A stretch of 64,000 bases of DNA, from positions 21,542 through 85,541 of the forward strand of contig NZ_CABTWO010000009.1 of assembly GCF_902488535.1 (NCBI RefSeq), given 5' to 3'. Shown here piece after piece: positions 46,039-55,622 of this stretch. This DNA is from an uncultured Mobiluncus sp. (GTDB taxonomy: Bacteria > Actinomycetota > Actinomycetes > Actinomycetales > Actinomycetaceae). The notes beneath the pieces are model-generated. The model was not told the origin of the DNA, did not search any database, and saw only the letters and a program-made list of their open reading frames with translations. A program made the translations under genes and the position numbers. How positions within the stretch are numbered: position 1 is the stretch's first letter; each line of letters opens with the position of its first letter.

Positions 46039-46869
46039 ATGCACAAAGATAATCCAGACATTGGCCCCAAGCCCGGAAAGCCGTTTCGCGTCCAGCACGT
46101 CCAGCAGTACTTCTCAGCCGGACGTCCGCTGACGATGCTGACCGCCTACGACGCGATTACCGCGAGGATTATTGATTCGGCCGAAATCGACATGATTTTG
46201 GTCGGGGATTCTTACGGGACCACTATGTTGGGAATGTCCTCCACCGTCGGGGTGACCTTAGACGATATGGTTCGCGCCACTGCCGCGGTCGCGGCAGGGG
46301 CTTCCCGAGCTTTGGTTGTGGCGGATATGCCTTTTGGGTCTTACGAGTCCAGCCCCGCCCAAGCCGTGGATACTGCGGTCGCGTTGGTGCGTGCCGGAGC
46401 TGCCGCGGTGAAGCTGGAAGGGGGACGTCGTATCCTACCCCAGGTCAAAGCCATCGTGGATGCGGGTATCAACGTGATGGGGCATCTCGGTTTCACCCCG
46501 CAGTCCGAAAACCACTTGGGCGGCAAACGCATGCAGGGGCGTGCCGACGCCGCTCCGGCCTTGGTTGCGGACGCGTTGGCTTTGCAAGAGGCGGGGGTGT
46601 TCTCGATTGTGTTTGAGATGGTTCCCGCCGCGACCACTCGCGCCGCTATTGACCAGCTCAACGTGCCCATCATCGGTATCGGCGCTGGTCCAGACGCTGC
46701 CGGGCAGGTCCTGGTGTGGACTGACATGGCGGGAATGCAGGACTGGAAACCCTCGTTCGCCCAGGTGTTCGGTCAAGTGGGGGCAGAGCTGAAACACGCT
46801 GCCCAAAGCTACCGTGATGCCGTGGTGAACCGGACTTTCCCGGCCCCGGAAAACTACCATGAAAACTAG
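46039..46869 (+). CDS. panB: 3-methyl-2-oxobutanoate hydroxymethyltransferase
   Basis: A 276-residue PanB, the first committed step to pantothenate and coenzyme A. LTAYDAITARIID, VGDSYGTTMLGM and the VKLEGG and GHLGFTPQ segments are as in the family; the catalytic glutamate is in VFEMVPA. The ATG at 46039 has CAAGGAG five bases upstream. panC and panD are not in the window. Confidence 0.96.
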   Translation: MHKDNPDIGPKPGKPFRVQHVQQYFSAGRPLTMLTAYDAITARIIDSAEIDMILVGDSYGTTMLGMSSTVGVTLDDMVRATAAVAAGASRALVVADMPFGSYESSPAQAVDTAVALVRAGAAAVKLEGGRRILPQVKAIVDAGINVMGHLGFTPQSENHLGGKRMQGRADAAPALVADALALQEAGVFSIVFEMVPAATTRAAIDQLNVPIIGIGAGPDAAGQVLVWTDMAGMQDWKPSFAQVFGQVGAELKHAAQSYRDAVVNRTFPAPENYHEN

Positions 46870-46911
46870 GCCATCCCCGAGAAGCGACCTGAGAACTTTT
46901 GAATCGAAAGA

Positions 46912-47832
46912 ATGACTACCGTGTTACACAAGAAAACTCGAACTGACGAACTGGCCCGCCGCGCACCCTTGGGAAATCTGAAACCGGGACGCATTTCCGC
47001 TACCTTGCCAGTCCCCTCTCACATTGACCGTCCGGAATATATGTTTCACGACGGCCCGGAACGGGTCACGGCCTCCGACGTTAAAAGCGAGGAAACGATT
47101 GAAAAAATCCGCCAAGCTGGGCGTATCGCGGCCGACGCCATCGTGGAGACCGCCAAGTACATCGCTCCTGGCGTGACTACCGATGCTTTGGACCGGGTGG
47201 CGCACGAGTTTATTTGTGATCACGGCGCCTATCCGTCCTGCCTGGGCTATATGGGATTTCGTAAATCCATCTGCACCTCGGTCAATGAATGTATCTGCCA
47301 CGGAATCCCGGACGACCGGCCGCTGGATGAGGGCGACATCATCAACCTGGACATCACCGCTTACAAGGACGGGGTCCACGGCGATACGTGTGCCATGTTC
47401 CCGGTCGGGACGATTGACCCCGAATCCCAGCAGCTCATCGACTGCACCAAAGAAGCCATGATGCGCGCCATTAAGGTCTGCAAACCGGGACGTTCCATCA
47501 ACGTTATCGGGCGGATTATCGAGTCCTACGCCAGCCGGTTTGAATACGGAGTAGTGCAGGATTTCACCGGCCACGGCGTCGGCGAGGCCTTCCACAGCGG
47601 GCTGATTATTCCGCACTACGATTCCCCCCGCTATGACACGGTTATGGAAGAAGGCATGGTTTTCACCATTGAACCGATGCTCACTATGGGCTCAATCGCT
47701 TGGGAACAGTGGCGGGACGGCTGGACCGTAGTGACCCGTGACCGCGGACGTACCGCCCAATTTGAACACACCCTCGTGGTGCGCGAGGACGGCGGAGAGA
47801 TTCTCACCTGGCCCAGCAACCATCAGGATTGA
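46912..47832 (+). CDS. map: Methionine aminopeptidase, class Ic
   Basis: A 306-residue MetAP that removes N-terminal methionine. The metal ligands are in LDITAYKDGVHGDT (two Asp), FTGHGVGEAFH (His), FTIEPML (Glu) and FEHTLVV (Glu). The proline-rich N-terminal extension with LPVPSHIDRPEY marks the actinobacterial class Ic, thought to contact the ribosome. The gene starts 42 bases after panB; the ribosome site is weak. Confidence 0.95.
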   Translation: MTTVLHKKTRTDELARRAPLGNLKPGRISATLPVPSHIDRPEYMFHDGPERVTASDVKSEETIEKIRQAGRIAADAIVETAKYIAPGVTTDALDRVAHEFICDHGAYPSCLGYMGFRKSICTSVNECICHGIPDDRPLDEGDIINLDITAYKDGVHGDTCAMFPVGTIDPESQQLIDCTKEAMMRAIKVCKPGRSINVIGRIIESYASRFEYGVVQDFTGHGVGEAFHSGLIIPHYDSPRYDTVMEEGMVFTIEPMLTMGSIAWEQWRDGWTVVTRDRGRTAQFEHTLVVREDGGEILTWPSNHQD

Positions 47833-47887
47833 TTTTCTTTTGTACTGTCCAAAGTCCCTGGCGAGTACGTGATTTTTACCGGTACCA

Positions 47888-47916
47888 GGCTGTGATTTGG
47901 TGAAATCACGGCCTTT
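47888..47916 (+). terminator. Hairpin after map
   Basis: GGCTGTGATTT (47888-47898) pairs with AAATCACGGCC (47903-47913) with one mismatch, followed by TTT. It probably ends the panB-map transcript before ppgK. Confidence 0.55.
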
Positions 47917-47961
47917 ACCCTAGAGTATTTGCCAGTTCATCCCCACGCGAAAGGGACTTTT

Positions 47962-48705
47962 GTGGCAACTGGATTTGGGATTGATGTTGGCGGCTCCGGT
48001 ATTAAAGGCGCCTATGTAGATTTGGAAACTGGCGATTTCATTGGCGATCGCCTGAGAATTAAAACCCCGGCACACTCGACCCCCCAGGCCGTGGCGGAAG
48101 TGTGCCGTCAGATTATTGAGGAAAAGGGCGTTCCTGAGGATATGCCGTTGGGCCTGACGATTCCGGCTCCGGTTAAGAATGATTTGGTTCCGTTTATTGC
48201 TAATCTTGACCAGGGGTGGGCTGGCATTGATGTCCGCGTCCTGTTGCGCAAGTACACCGGTCACATGGTCAAGTGTGTGAATGACGCTGATGCTGCAGGT
48301 TACGCAGAAGTCCGTTACGGGGCGGCCCGCGATGTGCCCGGCCTGGTCATCGTCACCACTTTGGGCACCGGAATTGGCACCGCGCTCATTTATAACGGGA
48401 TTCTGGTTCCTAACAGCGAACTGGGTCACATCGAGATTGACGGCAAAGACGCGGAGAGCCGCGCTTCCTCCGGGGTAAAGTCAGCCAAGAAACTGTCATT
48501 TAAGCAGTGGTCCAAGCGCCTGCAAAAATACTATTCGCGGCTGGAGATGCTCTTTAGCCCCGATTTGTTCGTGGTTGGCGGCGGCGTGTCCCGCCAGCAC
48601 GACAAGTTCCTGCCCCTGCTGGATCTGAAGACCCCGATTATCCCCGCTCAACTGCGTAACCAGGCTGGTATTGCGGGGGCTGCCGCGCTGGCCGCTGGGG
48701 TGTAA
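47962..48705 (+). CDS. ppgK: Polyphosphate glucokinase
   Basis: A 247-residue ROK-family kinase that phosphorylates glucose with polyphosphate or ATP. The phosphate loop GIDVGGSGIKGAYVDL is at the N-terminus, NDADAAGYAEVRYGAARD is the sugar-binding segment, and TTLGTGIGTALI the second phosphate loop. The start is GTG at 47962 after AAAGGGA. This enzyme is characteristic of Actinobacteria. A strong terminator follows. Confidence 0.94.
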   Translation: MATGFGIDVGGSGIKGAYVDLETGDFIGDRLRIKTPAHSTPQAVAEVCRQIIEEKGVPEDMPLGLTIPAPVKNDLVPFIANLDQGWAGIDVRVLLRKYTGHMVKCVNDADAAGYAEVRYGAARDVPGLVIVTTLGTGIGTALIYNGILVPNSELGHIEIDGKDAESRASSGVKSAKKLSFKQWSKRLQKYYSRLEMLFSPDLFVVGGGVSRQHDKFLPLLDLKTPIIPAQLRNQAGIAGAAALAAGV

Positions 48706-48725
48706 ACCGAGCTAATGGCTGTTTC

Positions 48726-48758
48726 GCTCCGGGGTGCTGCGGCGCCCCGGAGCGTTTT
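48726..48758 (+). terminator. ppgK terminator
   Basis: GCTCCGGGG (48726-48734) and CCCCGGAGC (48745-48753) form a perfect 9-bp stem with a ten-base loop, followed by GTTTT. Confidence 0.85.
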
Positions 48759-48852
48759 GCATTGGGTAGTGCCGGCGAACCCGAAACTGCCATTGCCCGG
48801 CGAGGCCGCCTCCCCCGCTTGTGCCCCGGCAGTTGCGAACCAGCTGATTTGA

Positions 48853-49238
48853 GCGGAAAAGCCGGGCGTAAGCCGGATTCTGTAACGCGCTTTGTTGCCG
48901 CCGCGCGCCGGTAGCCATTTCTCTGGAAGGCCGGTTACCCGACCTCTCTAGCAGCCTACCCGCAGGCTTTGAACGGGCCGCCCAGCCTGCTGCTTGGCCT
49001 TGCTCCGGGTGGGGTTTACCCTGCCACGCCTGTCGCCAGTCGCGCGGTGAGCTCTTACCTCGCCTTTTCACCCTTACCCCGCCGTGCATAAGCCCGGTGG
49101 GGCGGTTTCGCTTTCTGTGGCACTGTCCCGCGGGTCACCCCGGGTGGCCGTTAGCCATCACCCTGCCCTATGGAGTCCGGACTTTCCTCGGGCTCATCGA
49201 ATGACTCGCCCGCGGCTACCTGCCCGGCTTTTCCGCCC
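48853..49238 (-). ncRNA. rnpB: RNase P RNA, type A
   Basis: The RNA subunit of ribonuclease P, which matures tRNA 5' ends. Read on the minus strand, the 5' part has the conserved GAGGAAAGTCCGGACTCC and ACAGTGCCACAGAAA segments, and the 3' end has ACAGAATCCGGCTTA before the closing stem. The 5' and 3' ends pair through GCGGAAAAGCCGGGC and its inverse. The length is about 386 bases. The neighbouring zinc-ribbon-like and Nif3 genes are a common actinobacterial context. Confidence 0.97.
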
Positions 49239-49248
49239 GATTATTGTA

Positions 49249-49974
49249 CTACTTACGCACTAAAATAACTTCGTGGTCCTCGCTGACGATGACATCATCA
49301 GGAGCCGCGATGTTTAAACGCGAGATTTCCGCCATCGAAAATTCCAAATCCATCCCGACCGACTGGTTCCCGCTGACCGCTACTACCCCGATTCCTCCGG
49401 TCGCCCGTTTGCAAGTTTCGTATTCCCGCAGCAATTCGGCGGGTAGGGTGGCGGCCAGTTCGTCTCGCTGGGTTTGCTGGCCGGTCAGTTCCTGCTGCAG
49501 TTCGCCGGCAGCGCTGCCCGCTTCGGCTTGTGCTTCGTCGAATTCAACAGCCAGTTCCGCCCGGCGATTTGCCACCAGCTTCACTTTTTCACTAGCGCGT
49601 TCCAGCGCGTCCAACGCGTCCAGGGCGCTATCTTCCAGTTCGCCCTGACGCGTCGCTAACTGAGCGAGTTCAGCTTGGATGCGTTCCATCTCTTTGGGAC
49701 TCAACTGACCCGAATCCAAGCGTTCGCGTTGAGTTTTCGCCCGCTCCTGAACCTTGCTGACCTCCCCTTCGGCTTGCTTCAAAGCCCGGTTCAAGTCGTT
49801 GCGGGCGGAAGTCGCCAAAGCCAGCACGGAGCGCAGCTTGTCCTGCTCAGCTTTGATTTGTTCCAGACGCGCCGCGGCCGGAATGCTGGCCAGAGAGTGT
49901 TTCAAACCGGCAATCTTTCGATCCAGGACCTGCAGGTCCAAAAGTTTTTCTTGGTCTTCGGGCGCAGCTTTCAT
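49249..49974 (-). CDS. Coiled-coil protein of the C4 zinc-ribbon family, zinc site lost
   Basis: A 241-residue protein. Residues 10-175 form a long antiparallel coiled coil, as in the actinobacterial family that ends with a four-cysteine zinc ribbon. In this protein the ribbon fold is recognisable (GIGVVAVSGNQSVGMDLEFS then VIVSEDHEVILVRK) but all four cysteines are replaced. The family is linked to RNase H or nucleic acid genes and its role is not settled. It lies between rnpB and the Nif3 gene on the same strand as both. Confidence 0.8.
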   Translation of the reverse strand: MKAAPEDQEKLLDLQVLDRKIAGLKHSLASIPAAARLEQIKAEQDKLRSVLALATSARNDLNRALKQAEGEVSKVQERAKTQRERLDSGQLSPKEMERIQAELAQLATRQGELEDSALDALDALERASEKVKLVANRRAELAVEFDEAQAEAGSAAGELQQELTGQQTQRDELAATLPAELLREYETCKRATGGIGVVAVSGNQSVGMDLEFSMAEISRLNIAAPDDVIVSEDHEVILVRK

Positions 49975-50033
49975 TGACTTCTTCCTTGCAGATTCTCGGG
50001 GTCGTTTTCTAAATCGTAGCTTGATTTCGGCTA

Positions 50034-50921
50034 TTAGTTTATCGAACCGCAGCCGGCATCGTCCGGCTCAGTTTCGTCCTCGGTGACGGTGGAGATATAG
50101 GCGTCCCAGGGTTCGGAAATGACCGTGCTGATTTTCGTTTCCAGGGGTTTGTCGATTTCACCGGCCCACAGGTTCAACGTGGTTTCTAAACGGGGCAGCC
50201 ACATCCATTCACTGGCCCAATGCGACGGCATGATGAGGGCGGGCGCCCCGTCCATCTCCAGGAAATCTAGCGCCGGGTGGTGACGCAAATCGGCGGTCAC
50301 GAACACATCCGCGCCGGCATCTAAGGCTGCGGGCAGCAGGGATTGACCCGACCCGCCACTGACCGCCACCGTCTTGACGGCGCGGTCAAAGTCCCCCGCC
50401 ACCAGCAAACCTGCTGGTGAATCGGGTAATAGGTTTGCCAGTCGGCTGGCGACCTCCCCCACCGTGGTGGGCGTGACCGGACCGACTCGTCCGATGCCCA
50501 AGGACGTGTCGGCGGGGGCGGGCTGCAGCGGCCGCCAGGTCTGCGGGTTGAGTCCCGCTGCTTGGGCCAGGGCTTCCGCCACCCCATCACGTGCCGAGTC
50601 CGCGTTGGTGTGGGCGTTAAAAAGGGCTGCCCCGCCGCAAATCAGGCGATGTACCACCCGGCCTTTGGCAGTATCAGTAGACACAAAAGAAGTGCCGCGC
50701 AGGAACAGGGGGTGGTGTGTAATGACCAGCTGCGCCCCCCACTCGAGGGCCTCGTCCACGACCGGCTCGACCGGGTCCACGGCGAGCAGAACCCGGGTCA
50801 CCGGGTCACCCCGATCCCCGCAAATCAGCCCGACCCGATCCCAATCTTCCTGTAGCGCGGGCGCAAAACGCGCATCCATCCACTCACAAATTTCGCCTAC
50901 GGTCAATACCTCATTACTCAT
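50034..50921 (-). CDS. Nif3-like dinuclear metal center protein
   Basis: A 295-residue protein of the Nif3/YqfO family, which forms hexamers around two metal ions. The metal ligands include the histidines of LVITHHPLFLRG, HTNAD and a later LRHHPALDFL segment. It has been annotated as GTP cyclohydrolase 1 type 2, but the true role is unsettled. It lies 60 bases upstream of the coiled-coil gene, a conserved pair. Confidence 0.9.
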   Translation of the reverse strand: MSNEVLTVGEICEWMDARFAPALQEDWDRVGLICGDRGDPVTRVLLAVDPVEPVVDEALEWGAQLVITHHPLFLRGTSFVSTDTAKGRVVHRLICGGAALFNAHTNADSARDGVAEALAQAAGLNPQTWRPLQPAPADTSLGIGRVGPVTPTTVGEVASRLANLLPDSPAGLLVAGDFDRAVKTVAVSGGSGQSLLPAALDAGADVFVTADLRHHPALDFLEMDGAPALIMPSHWASEWMWLPRLETTLNLWAGEIDKPLETKISTVISEPWDAYISTVTEDETEPDDAGCGSIN

Positions 50922-50983
50922 GTGCTCATCATACCGGGTATGTGAGTTAATTACATGCTAAATTGGAGCTAAGAAATTGAAAA

Positions 50984-51511
50984 CTATAAGTCCGGAATAA
51001 AGAAAAATATTCTCTCATTATCCTGAGTACAGGACTTTATAATTTCCTGCTGAGATTTTTTCATATCTTGACTTAGATTATACAAATTCGGTTCTTTGAC
51101 AAAGAAGTTATGCTGCTCTGCGGTCTCTCCAAATCTCCATGTAACCCCATTTTCAAAAGAAAGGACATTATCCTCCAAAGTCGTTCCAAATGGGAATACA
51201 ATACCGTAATTTTGTCCGCTATCGGAATCGATGATGCAAATTGCATTTTCAGATTGTACCAGTTTTAACTTCCCGTGGCCGAGATCGATAAATTGAGAAG
51301 GTCTTTTACTCCATGTAAAGAAAGTTACTCCACCTGCATCATGTTTCTCGATTCCAAAATCCATGGCATTATCGACGTCAGCATTTCCGTTTTCAACTTC
51401 GGGATGTACTGTCGTATCGCCTTCATTCATAGAACAGGCAGGCAGAAATATTACGGAGCCGGCTAAAAGAAAACCGGAAAATACATAAACGGGGAATTTT
51501 AATCTAAACAT
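50984..51511 (-). CDS. Putative lipoprotein paired with a secreted protease
   Basis: A 175-residue protein with a lipoprotein signal peptide: a positive start (FRLK), a hydrophobic stretch and lipobox LPAC with the lipidated cysteine at 26. The mature part is acidic and has two other cysteines. I recognise no family. The ATG is one base after the protease stop codon, and AAGGTGG within the protease's last codons is its ribosome site, so the two are translationally coupled. The DNA is much more AT-rich than its neighbours. An inhibitor, a foldase or an immunity role are all speculative. Confidence 0.75.
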   Translation of the reverse strand: MFRLKFPVYVFSGFLLAGSVIFLPACSMNEGDTTVHPEVENGNADVDNAMDFGIEKHDAGGVTFFTWSKRPSQFIDLGHGKLKLVQSENAICIIDSDSGQNYGIVFPFGTTLEDNVLSFENGVTWRFGETAEQHNFFVKEPNLYNLSQDMKKSQQEIIKSCTQDNERIFFFIPDL

Positions 51512-51512
51512 C

Positions 51513-52691
51513 TTAGCCCACCTTTAAGGTCGTACCTGTTACCGATTCAGCTTTTGATATCGTCGTAAAGTAAGAGTGCACAGTTCCATCAGAGAATGTA
51601 ACGAGCCCTCCATGGATACCTGCGGCTCCACCACTACTAAACCATGGTCCACCAGAATCCCCAGCTTGCGTAGCGCCCATTTTCGTGTACATCTTTCCAC
51701 ATCGTGGAACACCTCCGCAAACATACCCCGACACAGAATCGTATATCCGGCGTGATGATGTTTCGCCTTTAAAAGCAAGCTTTTGCCCGATTGAAGGCGT
51801 AAACTTCCACGTTACGGTGGTTAACCCGCCATTGGGAAGACTCCAGAATTGAGGTGCAGTTACGTAGCCTGCGGCGGAGAGAAAACCGGCGTCCGTAGCA
51901 TTATTTACTACCCGGGTAACCCTGGTCAGGGCAATCTTTGAATTCGACATCCCGTAAACTATCGGTGAGGTTCCTACTAAACAATGTCCAGCGGTAAGAA
52001 TACCACTCGGATATCTTGGTTTAGAAGCGGTGAAACCTGTGGTGCAATATCCAATATTATTACCAGAGATACGGCCGCCCCCATAAAGCGCCTGTTCTTC
52101 TCGCTTAACATTGCCCATATTCACGTCGATTTTTAGCTTTGCGAGGAGTTTAGGATTGTCTGTGTTTAACAATTTTGAGCTAAGGTCTGTGGCACTTCTA
52201 TCCTGTAAATGGTCAGAAATAGACTCTAGACCAAAAATCAAATCTGATTTGAATTTTTGCTGCACAGAATTATCAATTTGTAAACCTATACTAGGGGTAG
52301 TCGGATCAATGGTTGTAAATACGGAATCCGAATCTTTTACCCCGACAGCGCTTTCAATATGCCGAACCAGAAAGGCCGCTGCATCGAATAATTCTTTTTG
52401 TGAATAACCAGTATTCTCATCAACTTTGAAGTCAGCAGCAAACTTTTTGGCAGCGAGTTCTACTTCTAGGGGCATCTCACCTTTTACTCCCATAACGAAT
52501 TTATTAGTTTCTTGATCCCACTTACCAAAAGAAAATATTTCAGGATACTTTTGCTCGAATCTGGTCATGAAATCCTGTGAATTAATTGAATCCTTCACCA
52601 GTGAAGTATCGCCTACACCCAATGCCGGAGCATTTCCAAGACAAACCAGAGAAAATCCTACTACAAAAATGGATATTATTTTGGAATACAT
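51513..52691 (-). CDS. Secreted chymotrypsin-like (S1 family) serine protease
   Basis: A 392-residue protein with a signal peptide (residues 1-25), a propeptide of about 175 residues, and a mature S1 domain. The catalytic triad is His236 (LTAGHCLV), Asp267 (NNATDAGFL) and Ser346 (AGDSGGPWFS). Cys216-Cys237 and Cys325-Cys331 can form the disulfides of alpha-lytic/streptogrisin-type enzymes. The gene is AT-rich and looks acquired. It is followed directly by the lipoprotein gene. No sorting signal is present, so the enzyme should be released. Confidence 0.88.
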   Translation of the reverse strand: MYSKIISIFVVGFSLVCLGNAPALGVGDTSLVKDSINSQDFMTRFEQKYPEIFSFGKWDQETNKFVMGVKGEMPLEVELAAKKFAADFKVDENTGYSQKELFDAAAFLVRHIESAVGVKDSDSVFTTIDPTTPSIGLQIDNSVQQKFKSDLIFGLESISDHLQDRSATDLSSKLLNTDNPKLLAKLKIDVNMGNVKREEQALYGGGRISGNNIGYCTTGFTASKPRYPSGILTAGHCLVGTSPIVYGMSNSKIALTRVTRVVNNATDAGFLSAAGYVTAPQFWSLPNGGLTTVTWKFTPSIGQKLAFKGETSSRRIYDSVSGYVCGGVPRCGKMYTKMGATQAGDSGGPWFSSGGAAGIHGGLVTFSDGTVHSYFTTISKAESVTGTTLKVG

Positions 52692-52855
52692 TGCATCCTC
52701 CCCCGGCTTTAGGAAATATAATTACAATTTTACAGTCATATTACGCATTCTGTCAATGTTTTTTAACATTCTCGTAGCGTTGCATGGAGCGACTTATACT
52801 CGTCTTACCAATCCAGCTATCTTGGTATGATTCAACAGTGGTTGATTATTCTCCG

Positions 52856-54457
52856 ATGAAATTCCTGCAAGCAGCCGCTTTACGCCATCCTGGGCGCACT
52901 TCGATGATTTGGATTGCCCAGGGAGTCAGCGCTGAAACCATCGCTGCGTCCAGTTTTGCCCCGCCGACTTGGAACGTGGCCCAAACACTGGCGCGCGCCA
53001 CCAAGCTGGCACTCCAGTTCCGGTCTTGGGGCGTTGCGCCCGGCGAGCGCGTGGTCGTGATTGGGAAAAACTCCCCGTGGCACCTACTGACTTTCGTGGC
53101 CGCCGCGGCCATTCCGGCGATTACAGTGCCGTTGGATCAAAACCTGCCAGCCCCGGAGTTGGCAAAAATCCTGGCGCATTGTGAACCGAAAATCATCATT
53201 TGTGACCCCGCCCAGCACGAAAAACTGACGGGCTGCGACCTCACCGCGAACCCTCGCCCCCGCCTCGTGACGTACTCTGAGCTGGAGGATTGCCTAGAGC
53301 CGAGCGACGACTCGACCCCGCCCGTGACGTTGGCGCTCGCGGCCACCAAAATGCTCGACAACCTGCCCGAATGTGGGGAGGACGTGCCCGGCGCGATTAT
53401 CTATACATCCGGCACCGCCGCTCACCCAAAAGGCACCCTGCTGACGTACAAAAATATGTGGTGGGGCTGCACGAATTTCCGCGAAGTGTTTGAGTATTCT
53501 CCGGCCACCGTCGAGGCGGTCACGGCTCCCCTGTCACATATCGGCGGATTCAACGGCACGACGACGGATATTTTTTCCCACGGCGGAACGGTCGTCATTT
53601 TTGAGAAGTTCGATTCGGTTGCTGTCCTCGCCGCTATCGAGAAGTATAGGGTCGAGATGATGTTCGCGGTGCCAACCATGTACCGGATGCTGGTGCGCGA
53701 GGTCCGGCAGGCGGCGCAATCCGGGCGGCCGGTGGACACGTCACGGTTCACGAAAGCCCTGGTGGGCGGCGCGCCGTGGGATGAACAGCTAGCCGCTGAC
53801 ATGATTGGCTTGGGGTGGAACCCCATCAACATTTGGGGCATGACCGAGCAAAGCGCTTCAGGAGCCGCCCTGACCACGGACGTCATGGCGGGTCGCGAAC
53901 TGGCGGTAGGCCGGGCATTTCCGCATACCGAGCTGCGTATCGTTGACGGAGCGGAAAAACCGGTCGAACCTGGGGTCATTGGCCAGCTGGAATGCCGCGG
54001 CCCCAGCGTGACGCGGGAATACTTCCGTAATCCGGAACTGAACGCCGCCCTCATTGACCCGCAAACGGGTTGGTTACGGACCGGGGATCTGGGATTTTTT
54101 GATGCTGACGGTTTCCTTCACCTGGTGGGACGCCTGACCGACACGATTAACTCCGGCGGGGAAAAGGTGTTTTCCCAGCGGGTCGCCGCGGTGCTCTCGC
54201 GTCATCCGGGGGTGTCAGAAGCGCGGGTCGTCGGGGTTCCCGACCCGACTTGGGGTGAAATCGTGGCCGCAGTGGTGGTGCAAACCCCAGACATACCCGA
54301 AAACACGGAACCACTCAGCTTGGAACAACTCCAAGACTTTGCCCGCCCTCACCTGACGAAAGCGGAACTCCCTCGAGCCTTGCGCCTCGTGAGCCACATA
54401 CCGTTGAACTCGAACGGAAAACCTGACCGGCAAGGGCTTTTGGCGCTGTTCCAATAA
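52856..54457 (+). CDS. AMP-binding acyl-CoA synthetase-like protein
   Basis: A class I adenylate-forming enzyme of about 533 residues. The P-loop-like segment is IIYTSGTAAHPKGTLLTYKN, the A5 motif is NIWGMTEQSASG, A7 is WLRTGDLGFFDADGFLHLVGR and the C-terminal lysine motif is NSNGKPDRQGL. The likely reaction is activation of a carboxylic acid to its CoA ester. The start is unclear: ATG 52856 begins the conserved region, but a GTG at 52838 and an ATG at 52784 are in frame, and none has a good ribosome site. It is divergent from the AT-rich protease. Confidence 0.83.
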   Translation: MKFLQAAALRHPGRTSMIWIAQGVSAETIAASSFAPPTWNVAQTLARATKLALQFRSWGVAPGERVVVIGKNSPWHLLTFVAAAAIPAITVPLDQNLPAPELAKILAHCEPKIIICDPAQHEKLTGCDLTANPRPRLVTYSELEDCLEPSDDSTPPVTLALAATKMLDNLPECGEDVPGAIIYTSGTAAHPKGTLLTYKNMWWGCTNFREVFEYSPATVEAVTAPLSHIGGFNGTTTDIFSHGGTVVIFEKFDSVAVLAAIEKYRVEMMFAVPTMYRMLVREVRQAAQSGRPVDTSRFTKALVGGAPWDEQLAADMIGLGWNPINIWGMTEQSASGAALTTDVMAGRELAVGRAFPHTELRIVDGAEKPVEPGVIGQLECRGPSVTREYFRNPELNAALIDPQTGWLRTGDLGFFDADGFLHLVGRLTDTINSGGEKVFSQRVAAVLSRHPGVSEARVVGVPDPTWGEIVAAVVVQTPDIPENTEPLSLEQLQDFARPHLTKAELPRALRLVSHIPLNSNGKPDRQGLLALFQ

Positions 54458-54493
54458 CCCCCGAAACACCCGCTCGCACCCTCAGGCGCGCGA

Positions 54494-55516
54494 TTACCGC
54501 TGTTTTTCCCTCTCCACGACCGCTTCGGCTTCTTGACGAGCCGGCGGACGGTCCTGGTCCAGATGCGCAAACTGGGGCGGAATGAAACGTTCGTAGTGCC
54601 GCATCGCCTGGGCCCAGAGCTTGCCGGCACGATAAGAGGAACGCACCAGCGGCCCCGACATACACGCGGCAAACCCCATGTCCAACGCCAGCTCCTTGAG
54701 CTGCACAAATTCTTCGGGCTTGACCCAGCGCACCACCGGCAGGTACCGCTCAGAGGGACGCAAGTATTGGGTCAGGGTTAAGATATCTACCCCCGCGTTC
54801 AGCATATCGCGCATGGTCGCTTCGATTTCCTCGGGTTCTTCGCCCAGCCCCAGCATCAGGTTCGACTTCGTGATGAGCCCGAACTGTTTGGCTTGAGTGA
54901 TGACGTCCAGGGAGCGCGCGTAGGTGAACGCGGGACGCACCGTGTGCATCAGGCGAGCCACCGTTTCCAAATTGTGGCCAAAGACCTGGGGCTCGCTGGC
55001 AAAGACTTCCTCCAGGGCGGCGGATTTGCCTTGAAAATCATCGACCAGCAGTTCCACTCCGGTTTCGGAACAGAGCGCGCGAATCTGGCGTACCGACTCG
55101 GCGTAAAGCCACGACGCCCCGTTTTCCAGGTCGTCGCGAGACACCCCGGTGACCGTCACATACTTCAGCCCCAGATGTTTGACCGTTTCGGCGAGGCGGC
55201 GCGGCTCGTCACGGTCGTAGCCCTCCGGCTTGCCCGAAGCCACATCACAAAACCCGCACCGGCGCGTACACAAGGCCCCACCAATGAGGAAAGTCGCCTC
55301 CCGGTCTTCCCAACATTCAAAAATGTTGGGGCATCCCGCTTCGGCGCAAACCGTGTGCAGCCCCGCCCCCTGCATGAGGGAACGCATTTCCTGGTATTCC
55401 GGCCCGGCTTTTGCCACCACCCGCAGCCAGCGCGGATGGTCCTCACGAGGTTGGCGCGCGTTGGCCACTTCCAGGCGCAACGGTTTACGGTGCTGCGCGG
55501 ACTCCAGCGTGGACAT
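54494..55516 (-). CDS. lipA: Lipoyl synthase
   Basis: A 340-residue radical SAM enzyme that inserts sulfur into octanoyl-protein. The auxiliary cluster ligands are Cys57, Cys62 and Cys68, and the radical SAM cluster CTRRCGFC has Cys83, Cys87 and Cys90. The remaining GLGEEPEEIEATMRDM and GYMR-type C-terminal segments are intact. It lies downstream of lipB, separated by the flavoprotein gene and a terminator. Confidence 0.96.
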   Translation of the reverse strand: MSTLESAQHRKPLRLEVANARQPREDHPRWLRVVAKAGPEYQEMRSLMQGAGLHTVCAEAGCPNIFECWEDREATFLIGGALCTRRCGFCDVASGKPEGYDRDEPRRLAETVKHLGLKYVTVTGVSRDDLENGASWLYAESVRQIRALCSETGVELLVDDFQGKSAALEEVFASEPQVFGHNLETVARLMHTVRPAFTYARSLDVITQAKQFGLITKSNLMLGLGEEPEEIEATMRDMLNAGVDILTLTQYLRPSERYLPVVRWVKPEEFVQLKELALDMGFAACMSGPLVRSSYRAGKLWAQAMRHYERFIPPQFAHLDQDRPPARQEAEAVVEREKQR

Positions 55517-55622
55517 AGTGGCTCTCTCTCAGTCGGTTTGGGGACATTCTCTGTCCATTTTACCCACGTTTCCCTCCGGCCTCACCACCGTTCCCGCGAC
55601 AGTCCACACGCGACAAAACAAT

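Noticed and set aside
48712..49089. A 125-codon open frame
   Set aside because: It lies within the RNase P RNA gene, whose conserved segments are clear on the same strand.
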